Assembly (NCBI GenBank): GCA_950295325.1
Contig: OX485807.1
Coordinates: forward strand, 48,700,440 to 48,764,439
Length of the DNA stretch: 64,000 bases
From: Polytrichum commune
Lineage: Eukaryota; Streptophyta; Polytrichopsida; Polytrichales; Polytrichaceae
Direction: 5' to 3'
Shown: in pieces, positions 1 to 13,689 of the stretch
How the letters are laid out: every line of letters begins with the position of its first letter
How positions within the stretch are numbered: the first letter of the stretch is position 1
Translations under genes and position numbers: made by a program
The notes under the pieces: model-generated
Database searches by the model: none
The model's input: only the letters and a program-made list of their open reading frames with translations
What the model was told of the DNA's origin: nothing

Positions 1-3000
1 ATCGTCTCATGTTACATATTTAGAAATTAATTTCAAAGCCCCAAATTAATTGAATGTGACTTATTTGAAATCCATTATTGTAGAGTGATGTGTGGTTCAA
101 CACTTTGAGTACCGCAAACTAATTTCCACTAATTTACATTGAGCATGATCTTGACCAATAAAGTGTGTGCTAAATTTCCCCATAAACGAAAGATGGCTGA
201 CACAATTGTACGGGATAGTTGAAATTTGAGGATGGGGACTTGACAACCTCTCTTTTCCAAAACCCTTGATTTGACTCTCAATCGAGCAAAAAAAAACTTG
301 ATTTTCATAATCATGTTGGTGTGGACATGAAATTGTTGTGTTTTACATTGAATTATTGTCATGATGCAATATGCTTATTATACAAAGTTTGCCCGATTTT
401 TTTTCATAATTTATAGATTTATTGTCATTTTTCTAGCATCTCAAGTTAAAAGTTCAATCAATCTAGCCATGCAACATTCAAAGTGGGTAAGTGTAGGGGC
501 ACACCACATTCCAACTTCCATGTTGGACAACAAGGCAAATCTACTATCTCACATTTTGGCCCCCCCTACGGGCTCAGCGAAAAGGGTACTTCAAGATACT
601 AGCAAAAGCTTTGTTGTTGTCATTGAACTCTATTTTGCTTTACCGGAACGGCCGGTACATGGACGTGTGCCCTTATTACAACATGACTAAGTATTTACCT
701 ATAGAGAGCATGTCCTAGAAACATATTCCAATCCTCTTTGGAGGAATTTACAAATAAGTTTAATGTTTGAATTCTTTCTATCTTTAAGATGGCCAATATG
801 TCCAATGTTCCTTGTAAATGGTCATCCCACACTAGTAGTTGCTTAGCATACACTTGTCTTATGCAAAAACCTTTATTTCAATGGTAGATGCCAAAGGCTT
901 GTAGTTAAGAACAAATGTCAAAAACACATGTTGCAATGAGATTGGACTAGGTTCATGCTCAAAATAAGGACATCATTCTACGTTCACCATACAATTGGGA
1001 GGGCCTATGCAATCGCTTGAAGAACGAGAAAAAATAAAAATAAAACTTTGACATGTTACAACTTTTACATCTCAAGTCTGATTTTGACACTTGAAAGAAC
1101 AAATTCATGAGTCACAATTGCTAACTAGACTATTCACGATCCCATCCAACGGCCTGAAGTGTATGTGGAGTTGGCTAAGAGCAACTACACATGGTCCTCA
1201 AACAAATGCTTGAGACTAGTCGTTCCATTGAACAAAAGCATCTTCAAGTGGGATTCGACTCCCAATGGATGTAGGCACTAAGCCTATAAGTGTCCCATTG
1301 GCTCACCCCTAGGATCATGTATAGGAGAACAAGCTCAATTCACATCACATCAAAATGACATTTCTTTTTCATTTCTTTTTTAAATGGGATAAATAAAAAT
1401 AAGAATACATCTCTATTTTTTATTTATTTTTGGTTATACATTTGGGTGGGTCCAAGACCATGGTTTTCCCCCCTCAATTTTTTTGAGATATATGATCAAT
1501 ATCTTACATGAAATAAAAGAGCCGTCTTACATGAAATCTAGGATAAAGTAAAACTTTAATCCACGTCAATTCCATGGAAAAACAATTATTGTGGCTCACA
1601 TTGATTTTGAACTAAATATTTGGTATGTGTTAGAAATTAACATGGCCCACACTAATAGGGCTATTTAGTATACCATTGTAGGTATCTAACAAACCCCTCT
1701 ACAAATTTAAGGGGCAAGTTTATTTGTCATGTGCATCAATAAAACCTAGTGTACGAAGTTTGAGGTCTACGACATTATGTCAACAAGATTATCCTCTCAT
1801 CAATAATAATAATAATAATAATATCAATATTGTTTTCACCTTCAATCTTTTCTATGTATAACCTTTGATCGTAACAATGCAGGAAATCATTGTAGACATT
1901 TGGAGTGTATCAATATGTGTATCATGGTAAGGAGCTTTGTACTTCAACTTATTCTAGATTATAACCATTCAAACTTCCAAACACGGGGAGGTCACTTCAT
2001 TGTCAAGTTGACACCACGTGCGGACAAAGTTTGCTACCCCTATATTACATGCCATATATAATTTTAAAATTTATGATATTTTTTCTACATATAAATAACC
2101 ATTGATAGTATCTTTTGTATACTTTTTTGAAATTTTTAGTCATCTTTGTTTTTTTTAGTAATTGTTTTAGTTCAATTCTGTGTCATTCTAGTTAGAAATG
2201 GTATGTTTTATGAAAAAAACAAATCATCAAATTTAGTGACCACTTTTAACTATGTCATAGGTACTGTGTGTATCTACTCATGAAAAAAATTTGATAAAAT
2301 TTTGACCCATTTTGGTGGTGCAACTTACCAAAAGAAGAGTTTTTTTGGTCGCACATGGTGTTCAACTTGACAATGGAGTGATCTACCCGTGCTTCCAAAA
2401 TGACATACAATGTGGCTATTAGAGTGAAAAATGTACTACTAATTTGTGAGCCTCTTGTCTTTTGCACATTTGTTCAAATGCACTCAAATCCCACAAGAAC
2501 ATCATGAGGTACATGGGTGTTATACTCTCCCTTCTATTGATCATGGTTATGTCTTCAAATTTGTGTTGCATTAACAAATATGTGATGGACCCTCAACAAA
2601 ATTAGTCTGAATATTGGACCTCTCCTTGTTTAGTTACGGTTATCAAAAGTGTATGTTTGTTGATTCCTAAACTAGATTCATAGTTCCTCCAAATTGTGTT
2701 CATTGTTGAATGTGGAGTAGCTAATAAAATTAGAAGACGTATTAATAAAATTATTGAGTGAGGAGTAGTTAATTAAATATATATGTCTCTATGGTATTTG
2801 TTCTTTGATACTAACCATTCACCAATCAAATATATGTGTATGGTTAAGAAAACTAACTAAATAAAACCCCCATACCATAGCTTAGCAAGAACAAGGCAAG
2901 CTAAGGTGCGGGTGTCATTTGGTTACTTTTCATAATTGGGGGAGGTTGGGGGGGGGGGAGGTGTACTTCACTTTAATAATTAATAAGATACTCATATGAG

Positions 3001-3190
3001 CTCCAAAAATTATGAAGAAAGTGATAATTTCCTCGATTTGGATTTGCTAACCATCGCGTACTAATTGTGTGTTTTGTATTCCAAGAGAAGTGGGCTAGTT
3101 GGAAAAAGTAACCAATTAAGGTACATCTACCTTATGTGATCAAGAACACACATCATGGTGACAAGTTAGAGTTTTCATGGGACCCTAAGT
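1..3190. other. Gene-free AT-rich stretch
   Basis: No reading frame here looks like a gene: the open stretches are short, low-complexity and unlike any protein family I recognise. The stretch holds an AAT trinucleotide run near 1800-1822 and a G-rich run at about 2939-2961. Part of 2340-2400 recurs in altered form near 18660-18700, so some of it is dispersed repeat. No RNA gene was recognised. Confidence 0.6.
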
Positions 3191-3897
3191 ACGGTCTAAC
3201 CTCGTTAATACGACACTCATTTATACAACACCCTTGATATTATGACACATTTTTGCGAGACTAAACTTTTTAGTTCTAAACTCCCTCTTTTATACCACTA
3301 TGACACTCAATAATGCGACATTTGGAATCTCCATTTTTGTCATATTAAAGAGGTAGTTAATGCTTAAGTTCCTTACATCTATGTTATGTACATGTAGAAT
3401 ACATTCATTTTCACTTGGGAAGTACTTGGGAACTTTACTTGTCGTTAAGAACTTAAGGATAATTAGGGTTACTAGTGTAGAATGAACATGGTTAGGGTTA
3501 GAGTGGCCTCGTGCCTAGTATGTTGCCGTAAATTGATTACTGATGAGTTGGTGGATGTTGGTTTGGGAACCAATTATGCACTAGACTTTGATCTTAATAT
3601 TGATCTAGATACAATAGATGTGGATGATGTTGCTCCACCTATAGTAAAGCGTAGTGATGCTAAACGTCATGCATCATTGTTGTCTAGTTTCTTATTGGAG
3701 AACTCGTTATGCTTTTGTGTTAATGAAATTATTAGTTTTCAAAAGTTAATAGGCAATTCAAAAAAAATGACAGATGCTAACTTGGGTAGGCAACACCAGA
3801 GATATTTGGACTCCTATTTCAAGAGTTCGTGAAAAAAATTACATTGTTTTGGAGTTATAAGTTATTATTCCATACCATCTATATTGCTTAAATTGGT

Positions 3898-3940
<43 letters not shown>

Positions 3941-4075
3941 TTTTTCAAGCTCATATTACTTATGTTTTCGTATTCCCTCAATAATACGCCATTTGTCATA
4001 TTAATGAGGAGATGACACCTCGATAATACGACTTTTGTGTTTCCCATTGTGCCATACTAAAGAGCGACAACAATA
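3190..4075 (+). mobile_element. Decayed pogo/Tigger-like DNA transposon (candidate)
   Basis: The left edge reads CTAACCTCGTTAATACGACAC, and the right edge, read on the other strand, gives a degenerate counterpart near 4040-4065. Related stretches of the form AATACGAC or AATACGCC recur at 3300-3350 and 3975-4035. This is the look of pogo/Tigger terminal repeats. Between them a plus-strand frame (3482-3832, 116 residues) has an acidic stretch followed by a basic helical tail, which would fit the C-terminus of such a transposase, but no catalytic DDE part is present. The family call is inference from terminal sequence style. A (TA)15 run lies at 3902-3932. Confidence 0.35.
3902..3932. repeat. 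(TA)n microsatellite
   Basis: About 15 uninterrupted TA units followed by a T run. Confidence 0.95.
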
Positions 4076-4829
4076 GTAGGAAGTCCGAAAGAAACAAATA
4101 TTTTAAAACTATCGATAATGCAAAGCACCGAGAGAAAATCATTGGATATGAACATCTCTCACTCACTGAATGAAAACACCCTAAAATAGTATGTAGGTTC
4201 CAAGCTACTTTTGGAAAATAATTACAGCCTTCGCTCCATTGAACAGGGACAACTGACAGCTAACTTAATTACAGATGAAGTGGTTGAAGTCGGAGACTTC
4301 AGGAGAATTTCCTATCATTTTAGAAGAATCTATGGAAGAATATACCTCAAATGAATGAAAGCAAAATTGGAAGATGATGTCAACATGTAACCGGCTGGAT
4401 TTAGAATCACTAGGATCTTGACCAACTATGCCCGAAAACAAATTTTGTTTCAAAGTCCGGGGAATGAAAGGGGTATGGGACTAAAAACTACATCAAGATG
4501 GTGTCAAACTGGCTAATTCCCCATAGTGGAGGAGTGTGATAGCCTTCATGAGATAGAGGCTAATATCGACTTAATCGTCCATATGAAAGAAGGACTTGAG
4601 ACTCCCTCATTAATATTACATTTCTCAAGTAGTGATTGAGCTTATCTGTGATGGAGTTGAACAATTTCCTTTGCCAGATTAGAGTCTTCCCCTCGTTTGG
4701 TTTCCTTGGGTGGGCAATCCAAAAAGAATGCTATGCTTGTATAGGTACTTAGCGCAAGGTATCCTTTAGTAAAAGACGAAAGAATAGTTGGCTCTGCGTG
4801 TTTCCAATTCGAAAGCCCCTATTTGTCTC

Positions 4830-6238
4830 ATATATTGTGTTGTTGCATTTAGACTATGTTCTGACGGAATGGTAGATATGTCGTTTAGGGGTTGTTCACA
4901 CCATGGACCATGAAGTTGTCCCATGTTAGAGGGCATTTTTCCATGGTCACACTTTCATGGTCCGATTTCTTGAACATGTACTTTTAAATTCTTTGGGCCC
5001 CTGATTAGGTGTAAAACTGAACGTAGATAAAGAGAAGTGACCATGCACCCAAAAATGGATGTGCATACTTTTTTGAAATATATGTCCAAAAAGGACAATT
5101 TTGGGAATTTTCTTCATGTTCGATTTTCTCCCCTTCTTCTTTCCTTCTTTCCTCGTAACCATGGAAATGTTTGGCACAAAAAAAACAATAACAAAACAAA
5201 ATTATTAGAAAATATTAAAATTGCCTCTCTTTGCCATGGTCCCTTCATATGTAGCGAGAACCTCTTTTGCCTCTCCCACTGCAAAACCCTTTGCATCATG
5301 ACAATGCATAATGTAGGCATGAAAATAGACATTTTGGAGATCTCAAGTTTCATGGTCACTCTTACATTTTTTTTTCTTGATATAAGCTGAAGTGGTCTTG
5401 GGATGAGTTCAATAGCCAATGACATATTGTAGAGGAGCAAGGTCCATGACGTAAACAACCCCTCAATGTTGGTCAATTGTTGGTAACTCTCCACTCACTC
5501 CTGTTATATTGTGCACTCCGATCTGCCTCATGTGTTGTGCTACTAGATCTAGATTATGTTATGACAGAACGGTAGATATGTGGTATAGGGGTTTTTCGCA
5601 TCATGGGCCATGAAGTTGTCCCATGTCAGAGGGCATTTTTCCATGGTCACATTTTCATGATCCGATCTTTTAAAAAAAAAACAAAAAACAAAAAACACAC
5701 ATTTTAGACCCTTGGGTCCTTCACTAGGTGTAAACCAAACATGGACCAAGAGAAGTGACCATGCACCAAAAAATGGACATGTTGGTATTTTTGTAATATA
5801 TGTCCAGAATGGGAAAATTTGGGAATTTCCTTCATGTTTGGCCTTCTCCCCTTTTTCTTTCTCCCTTCTTTCCTCATAATTATGGAAATATTCGACAACA
5901 ACAAAAAACATAAAAAACCCCCCAAAATATCAAATATTTATAAAATTTGTATTTCTTTTGTCACGGTCCCTTGACATTTGTAGCGAGAGAACCTCTTTTG
6001 CCTCTCCCGTCGCGAAACCCATTGGACCATGACAGTGCATAATGTAGGCCTGAAAATAGGCATTTTGGGGACCCTAAATTCCATGGTCACTCTTACATTT
6101 CTTTTCTTGATGTAAACCGAAATGGTCCCGGCAATCACATATTTTAGAGGAGCGAGGGCCAACTTCATGGTCCATGACGTAAACAGCCCCTCAATGTCGG
6201 TCATTTACTGGTAACTATCCGCTCACTCCTGCTATAAG
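4830..6238. repeat. Two tandem copies (about 700 bp apart) of an element with terminal inverted repeats
   Basis: Copy 1 spans about 4887-5463 and copy 2 about 5587-6191. Each starts with an AGGGG...CATGAAGTTG arm and ends with the inverted counterpart (copy 2: 6160-6191; copy 1: 5439-5463, shorter). The similarity between copies also covers the flanks: a GGTAGATATGT motif before each and a TCACTCCTG motif after each. The pair therefore arose by duplication of a whole 700-bp block, not by two insertions. No coding sequence was recognised inside. It could be a MITE or a decayed DNA transposon. Confidence 0.65.
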
Positions 6239-6239
6239 G

Positions 6240-7330
6240 ATGCTATTCTTCTGGAAGGAATGGCCATGAAATATTTTCTGACGTAGTTTGCCTTTTGGAC
6301 TTGATTATAGTTGAAACCTTTAACCGCCATAACTTCATAAAATACTAAAGTTGTCAGTAAATATCGCAAGACGACTGGAAGTCTTGGCAGAGGTGGCGTA
6401 AATTTCGGCGGTTTCAGTATATATCACGCACCCCAGCAAGAAGTATGAATGCTCTCATCATCACACGAGTGAGCAGACTACCAAATGCAGATTGCAAAGA
6501 GCCTCACTGTTAAGTTACTCTCGTGTGTGCAATGAACGGGGAGTACCGAACTTTAGTTACGAGCTAGCCGAATTTTTTTGAAGATTTCCGAATGAGTTTG
6601 CAATGATTCGGACGAGGTACCGACTTAAAATTAGAAAGGTCGGAAATTGACCGGTTGAAATGAGAAAATATCGGCAATATAGCCGGTTGAGGCATCATAT
6701 TTTAGGATATTTACCGAGCCAATTTTTAAATTTTAGGCAAGTAGCCGAAGGGATTAGGGATAGGGCGGAAATTTTTACTAATTTGTAATTACTAGTATAA
6801 GTAATTAATATAAATAATGTATTTACTATAATTAATGTAATAACTAATTTAATTAATTAATGTAAATACTGAAATTACCAATTTAAGTAAATGGGGAAAT
6901 TACCAATTTAAGTAAATACTGAAATTTGTTAATTTAAGTAAATACTGAAATTTGCTAATTTAAGTAAATATTGAAATTTGCTAATTTAGGTAAATACTGA
7001 AATTTTCTAATTTAAGTAAATATTGAAATTTTCTAATTTAGGTAAATACTGAAATTTTCTAATTTAAGGAAATACTGAAATTTGCTATTTTCAGTAAAAT
7101 ACTGAAATTATTGTAATTAATGTAGTTAAAATAATTACAATAATTACTGTAATAATGTTTAGGAGTATTTTTGTAAATTGTTTTTAATACAAATACAATA
7201 CGTTCTAATTAAAAACAGTAAATACATTAATTCTATGCTTGTTTTTACTTTCACTAATTAAAAAATATATATACATAAGTTTATAAGTCTTATGGCTTCT
7301 TCATACAAAACTCTTACATACTTGGCCTAT
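6240..7330. other. Gene-free stretch with a short tandem repeat
   Basis: No coding frame is supported. From about 6870 to 7100 an AT-rich unit of about 26-28 bp (core AAATACTGAAATTTGC then TAATTTAAGT) repeats about eight times with small changes. The sequence before it shows nothing I recognise. Confidence 0.6.
6870..7100. repeat. Short tandem repeat, unit about 26-28 bp
   Basis: Successive copies of TAATTTAAGTAAATACTGAA follow one another with single-base changes. The unit is too long for a microsatellite and the copies are adjacent, not spaced. Confidence 0.75.
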
Positions 7331-7334
7331 ATCA

Positions 7335-7545
7335 TGTAATGAGTGGTGGCTTAGTGGCTAAGGCCTTCACACTATAGTCAAGAGGTTCAAGGTTCGATCC
7401 CCTTGACCCCTCACGCTTGGCTCCGCCTAGGGTAGGTAGGTGGCTTTGTCCATTAGCCTAGGTTAGGTGAGGTGGCCCTTCGCCCTTAGACCTATGTGAG
7501 TAGGCCCCGAATGCGAGGGTGGATTACTAATTTAGGATTTTTTAC
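7335..7545 (+). mobile_element. tRNA-derived SINE-like element
   Basis: The head resembles a tRNA gene. A box-A-like TGGCTTAGTGG lies near 7348 and a box-B-like GGTTCGATCC near 7391, about the spacing of a pol III internal promoter. The would-be acceptor and T stems do not pair fully, so this is not a normal tRNA gene. It is followed by about 120 bp of non-tRNA body, ending where the sequence becomes AT-rich. Head plus unrelated body is the SINE layout. No target duplication was established. Confidence 0.55.
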
Positions 7546-8207
7546 TAGTATAACTTGGACATTAAACCACATCACCATGGGTAAATGACGAGGTAAAGAG
7601 AATCCAACATGGCAAGGGGGCCGGAGTAAATGGAATCCTACGTGTATAATTGTCCCAGATGACAAAGAAATTGACAGAACTCTGTTAATTGTATGACCGA
7701 ATCAAGGTGCCCTATATGACACCCAAATTAACAGAATTTCGTCACATTTTTGTCAAATAGGTCATATAAACTCTTGTAGTGGAGGCTTGGGAGATGTGTT
7801 GAGTGTTGGGTCGACCAAAAAGCTACACCCAACTCTCTTGCAAATATTTTCGCCTACATTAATCAAGATCCCACTCTAATGATAGTTATGAATCTCAACA
7901 AATGGGATTTGGTCTCCATGTTGGGACTTTCTAACATGCGTGGGACTTGGGACTTGGGACCCCATGTGATCTGGCTCTTAATGTAAGGAGGGAGGTGAGG
8001 TCTCGGAGCTTGGTGGGGCCCATCTCCATAAAGGAAATCTAGAAGCACTTACATTGGAGAGGCAAGTACCAAAAATTAGGACACAATATCTCTACTTAGT
8101 TATGACAATTATGATTTAAAGGATAAAATAATTCCTTCCTATTCCTTCGCTATGATTGGTTGCTAGGGTGTCGGACTCGAGACACCTGGTGCATAACATT
8201 ATTCATC

Positions 8208-8341
8208 GTAAAACTCTCGTTCCGTGGGCCCTCAAAATATAACAATGAGATGCTCAAAACGATGCCCATGGAGACTCCGATACAAACTAAACTCCCAACA
8301 TCTCATTGTCATATTTTGAGCGCCCATGAAACGAGAGGTTT
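8208..8341. repeat. Short foldback (inverted repeat with a 46-nt loop)
   Basis: The arm at 8211-8252 pairs with the arm at 8299-8341; both contain a TCAAAATAT core and an AACAATGAGATG-type inner end. About 36 of 42 positions can pair. It may be a small MITE or a hairpin-RNA locus. No gene overlaps it convincingly. Confidence 0.7.
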
Positions 8342-8344
8342 ATG

Positions 8345-11300
8345 ATGTGAGGGTATTTAAAGCCAAGTTAGTGTGTAGTAAGCTCACTAGGTGTCAGTTC
8401 CTTGAAGACACGTGATGATTGTTTATAGATAAACTTAGAGGTAGAGAATCATTACTATCTATGAATGGGTCTACTAGAAATCTAATATGAAGTGTCATTG
8501 GGTCCATCATAGACCAACCTAACATAACGCTTAAAAAACCTGTAAGTAATTCATATAATGTCTCAAAATATATGACATAAATCCGGACACTCAATTCCAA
8601 TTTTTTTGATTTATGGTAAATGTCTCTTGAAGAAACGTAGAAGCATGTAAATGATAAAATTGCTCAAGATGTACACTAACTATTGTATTGAATGTCATTT
8701 GGTATTTTATGTCACTATGGTACCTTTCCTAATGACATTTTCTATGAATAAGTTCACAAGTATTGTCATGGAGGATTGCAATGTCTGCAAGATCTATGTC
8801 AATTCTTGAAACAAAGTTTTGTATTCTTGCATGTCAGAGTAGAGACGTCACCAAGAAAATGAGAAGCCACGTGAAAAATGAAGAATGAGAGGCCACCAAG
8901 AGAAGGGAGAGAAGCCACCGAGAGGTGTCAAGAAGAGAGTTAGGATTAGGCTTACATTTTCATTAATTTTTGGGTAAAAGATGTGTCATTTTTCATCTAC
9001 CCTCGTGAGGCATGCGCACAAAATTGATTCTACTAAACATACATCCTAGGATCCTTAGTTTCAGCCCTTATATTATTTTTACAAAAAAGGAATGGCCCAT
9101 ATTTTAGACCTATCTATCTTACTTGTAATGGGATTGTCTACTTTCAATGGACCCCTTATTATTTGAAATTCTTTTATAAATTTTATATCAAACAAATTTA
9201 ATCCTCCCTATATTATGCCGCACATTGTTTTAAAAATGCACTGAGTGACCCCCCCCCAGCTATGAAGTCAATGAAGTAGAGTCTTGCAACCACATCTTCA
9301 ACCCATTTATAAATTATAACCCTAGATGAGGGTTCATTCGAATGCGTTTGGCTGCAACTAGTTGACGGTTTCATCAAAAAATCTTGTAGAATTTTCTCTT
9401 ATCCTTGCTGCATGTTCAATTGTCAATCCGATTGCTCTGACTCTTTGATTTCCAAAAGACAATAGACAAGTTATAGCTTTGATTTTCACACTTCATCGTC
9501 GATGTTTTCTTTGCTTATGGCCCTTATTAGACTCCTCTTTTATACGACAATTAGATATTAATATTCTTATTATGGTTCAACACATATTTTGAGTATTTTC
9601 ATTTCAGACAATTGTTTTCTCATTTAACAATTATACAACACATGATTTCACAACTTGGTTTTGTAGAAGACTGTATTACTTTATTCAACTTTTATTAATT
9701 CCATCTCATCAAACCATTTACCAGTATCACCCTTGCTCTCAATTACAACAAATAGTCATACCACAAATGGATATACACAATTTTCAATTAAAACTGATAT
9801 TATTCATTTTAGGGTTCGATCCCATGATCACTCGATCACAAAATATGGGAATATAATGAGTTTCAACGCAATCCATCCACTTGCTTCTCACAAATCAAAC
9901 AAGCGTTCAAGGTTATTTGTTAGCCCAACCATAATTTAAGAGACTTTGACTCCTCGACCACAGGTTTCACACCCTAGACTGCACTAGAAAATGTTATTAA
10001 TCAAACTTTCAACTCGATTATATATTTTCTTGTCGAGAATCAACATCTTTATCATTCAGTTCAACAATCTATCACATTCAAAAGGAGATATTGGCCAACA
10101 AAAAGGTTTCATATCTTGATACTCCCATAAACAATGGTATTAATCAATTTCTTCAACTAATTTACATGCTCTCTTCCCGAGATTCAAGACAATAATTCAA
10201 ACAATACACTCAACAAACTGCTACAACCAGAATTTACTCATAAAAGACAAACTTACAAAACTAGGGGCTTCACACCAAATTAATTCAGTTTGACTCTGGT
10301 GTTTGCATGATTAAACATCAAAATCAAGTCCGCTTGTTTCCCAAAAGAGATCTCAAATTTTACATTGTCTTGTGAATCTTAATTTTTTTACCATGGCCTA
10401 TAGGGTTATATGGGGAGGACGAGGAAAGAAACTTTGGCATCAAAAGGTACATCCATCCATAGCTAGATCCAAAAGCTTCTCCTTAATCGCCACATGTCTA
10501 TTGTAGCCTCACTAAAACTCCTCTCATCCTTGCCAATGGTCAACAAGTTCAAATTTAGCAAGTACTAACGATCTTTTGACTCGGTCGTTACTAATTTAAG
10601 GGTTTTCTTCACTACATCAACATTCATATAGAAGATCTTAGCTAACAAATCATCTAAATTCAAAAATCAACTCATTTGGGCCAAAATTTAGATGACTTTG
10701 GTATTAAGGGAGATTTTTTTTAATTTTTTTAATTTGTATTTTTAACAAGCACAACAACAAACAAAATCGAATAGTTACACTCAATGCAATTATATTGTCA
10801 AAGAAAAAAGGGAAGCATAAATGAACCATATTTTTTGACAAGCTTACTTGACGAGCATGGTTGTTAATTATATTTGAGATAGAATACAATTGAGTCGTAG
10901 GCAATTGACCTGGGTCACTCGATACTTGTCATGTGTAATAGAAAAAATTGCAATCTAGCCCAGTGGTAGATTTGCATTGTTCTTTCACCAATATGGGACA
11001 ATTTCGTAGGACTCATATACTAGTAATAAATGACTCCCTTATGTTGAAGTCTTGGTTCATGAGCAATTTCCAACACTTTCAACCTATAGTCGAGGTTTGG
11101 CCCTAATTAAATTGGTTTAGATAAGAGTGGTACTTACTACTTAAGGTATCAATTTTCTTCCACTCTACCCAAAGCTCCCCAACTGCAAATGACTATTTCT
11201 TGCATGCAACAGTGATAGTTTGTTCTAATGATGAGAATTTTGAACTAAGATAGATGTGCCTAAATCAAACACAACAATGATTTGGACACCTATATTTGAT

Positions 11301-11860
11301 TGGTATGTAGTTAGGTGCAAATCTAAGAATTGGCACCAAAAATACACGTATTTAAAAGAAATTGGACTATGTGCTCAAAATATGCTTGTCATTCTAAACT
11401 CAATAATCAACATGATCGGGGGTCATATATGACCACTTAATGAGCATGAGAATTTTCACTTTGATAATGAATAGAATATCCTTATGAGCTCGAAAAATGG
11501 TGAGGCAAATAGCTCTCAAATGGCTACATGTGCGATTTGGATTTGCCAATCATCTTGCATTGATTGCATTTTTCATATCCTACGAGAAGTCAGTGCGGAT
11601 ATAGAGATATCTATTTAACGCACGTCTACATTGAAGTGCATAGAAATTGACACACAACTTGGAGGTTTTTGCTATATTGCAGTGATGCGAGAAGTTAAAG
11701 GCTAAATTGGGTCCAGAATGTTTTTCATCACTCAAAATCTACAGATAGCTTGAAGGACAATGCCCAATGGGTATTACCACTAGCTTTGTCCCTTTTCTCT
11801 ATTGATGGGTTTTTTTTGCATGTGATGAAAAGCATGGCACATATATAATGTCAGTTCCTC
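8345..11860. other. Gene-free stretch
   Basis: No coding frame is supported on either strand. The short open frames lack family resemblance and have the AT-rich composition of the surroundings. I see no RNA gene or large repeat boundary here. Confidence 0.5.
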
Positions 11861-11867
11861 CATATCA

Positions 11868-12300
11868 AGTATTTGCAATCCATAAGGTTGAGGCATCTAT
11901 AACCTCTCAAATAAGAGAGTTTGCGTCTGTCTAGGAGGACTAGGTAATTATTTTTCTTGCAAAGAGAAACAAATTCTATTGAGAATGCTATTTTTTTATA
12001 TTTTAAAACTTTTTACAAGAATAGGGAAATTGTTACAAATTTTGAAACGGTAATGTTTAGGGTAACACAAAGTCGATCTATAGGTTAACCCATAACCGCC
12101 CATCTAAATGTTGATGCTTAGCTACAACAATTGTCAAAACTCTTATGAGGGCAATCAATCACAAGCCGCCACCACATAAACCTTAACTCCGTTTGCCTAA
12201 AAAATATAGATCTCATTTATGTCAACATTACATGACCCTAGTGAGTGGTTAAACGGACATGGTTAACTATGGATGCCTCAACCTTATAAGACATCATGAT
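11868..12300. repeat. Dispersed repeat R2, copy 1 (carries the empty insertion site)
   Basis: It matches 22105-22386 continued at 22989-23155, sharing a TTGAGGCATCTATAA-type start and an AATCACAAGCCGCCACCACAT stretch. At 12128-12133 it reads CAATTG with no insertion, whereas the second copy is split there by a 602-bp element. Confidence 0.8.
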
Positions 12301-12819
12301 TCTTCATTAGGGCCACTTCACACACAAGCCAAGGGCCGTGACCATGTAGTTGTGAGGGTCCTTGATTCTCATCCAAAGACTGTAGCATTGCCATGATTTG
12401 CAGGAATTTGTGTCAAGCCTCCCTTCTAGAGGTAGGCATGGTGCAAATTCAAGCAGACCATGAAACATTGTTTATAGTCTACCATGTAGGAATCCAAGTA
12501 GACTTTTCATCCATGATATATTCTTTGGACCCTTAGGCCATCAACTTCTAGTTTGAAGTGTATTTGGACAATCTCCACCTTTTCGACCAGTGAGAGATCT
12601 TCGGATGCAATGGTCACGGGCCTTCACTCTTGTAGGTGAAGTGGCCCTTATTTTCATAAGGCATCACATGAAACAAATGTGTAGTGATTGGTTCCTCACA
12701 ATATTATTTACCGTGGAGTTTTGAAAATGGAAACTTGACAAGGATCCGGTTGTTTTGCTTGTTTTTGTATTCTTGTGTATGAATAATTAAGGAACCAAGT
12801 CCATGGGTTGTGAGAGAGA

Positions 12820-13390
12820 AAGAAACTATATCCTACAGTCATTGAGGCATTGTGTGGGGGGGCTTCCTTATAAAAAATCACGCTATTCATAAAAATAACC
12901 AAGAAAATGTCTACATACACTTGAATCCAGTTGTTGTCATCGCAACGGATCCTTGTCCAGAAAATTCTTCCCATCAAACAAACCATACCATTTTATTTAT
13001 ATATTTCAATTTCTCCCCATGGTACCATAAGTCTTCTACACATTTTGTGATCTAACCTCCATGTACTAAACCCATGATGCTATCATTGATCTCACGAACG
13101 TTTCTACACACAACTTTGTGCCCTCCACAAGCTAGAAAAAAAATCTGGAGGCACTAAAATATACATGAGAAGCAGAAGATATCTTGTAGTTGCTTTCACA
13201 TCACCCTAATCATTTTAGCGACTATAAATTCTGTGCTTTTTTAAATTTCTTCTCAGCACTGAAAATGAAGACGTATGGCTTTAGGAAACTGCACCCGTTA
13301 AATCTAAAACATGGTATCTGAGGTGTAAACTTTTTCTAATTCAAACACCATTGGGAGATCACTGCATTCCTCTCAAAATAAGGTCATGTT
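12820..13390. repeat. Dispersed repeat R1, copy 1
   Basis: It matches 19685-20330 along its length and 23155-23490 in its second half. Shared landmarks include CAGTCATTGAGGCATTGTG at the left and CATGATGCTATCATTGATCT further right. No coding sequence was recognised. Confidence 0.8.
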
Positions 13391-13689
13391 GGATTTAATC
13401 GGTCCACAACATGTAGGGGTCTTGTTTCAACTTGAGCCCTTTCATCCAACGATGAATGAGTTTACATACTCCACTTCAATCCAAGACTAATCAGAATATG
13501 CAACAACGAATGTTTAAAGACACAATATAATGTTTGAATGATCTACTTTTCCACCTCATAACCATCTACAAAAGTGGAACTACATTGTATAATGGCTCGG
13601 GACATTTTGGTTAGCATAGCTATATACACTAGTTGAAAGCCCATCTACTACTTTGCACTTTCAATTTCACATTTTCGAACATTTGTAAG

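Noticed and set aside
5037-5494. Overlapping open frames of 117-126 residues on both strands.
   Set aside because: They lie within a TIR repeat, change between the two copies, and have low-complexity composition.
7335-7410. Functional tRNA gene.
   Set aside because: Box A and box B are present, but the T arm has an extra base and the acceptor stem does not pair, and non-tRNA body sequence follows. It fits a SINE head better.
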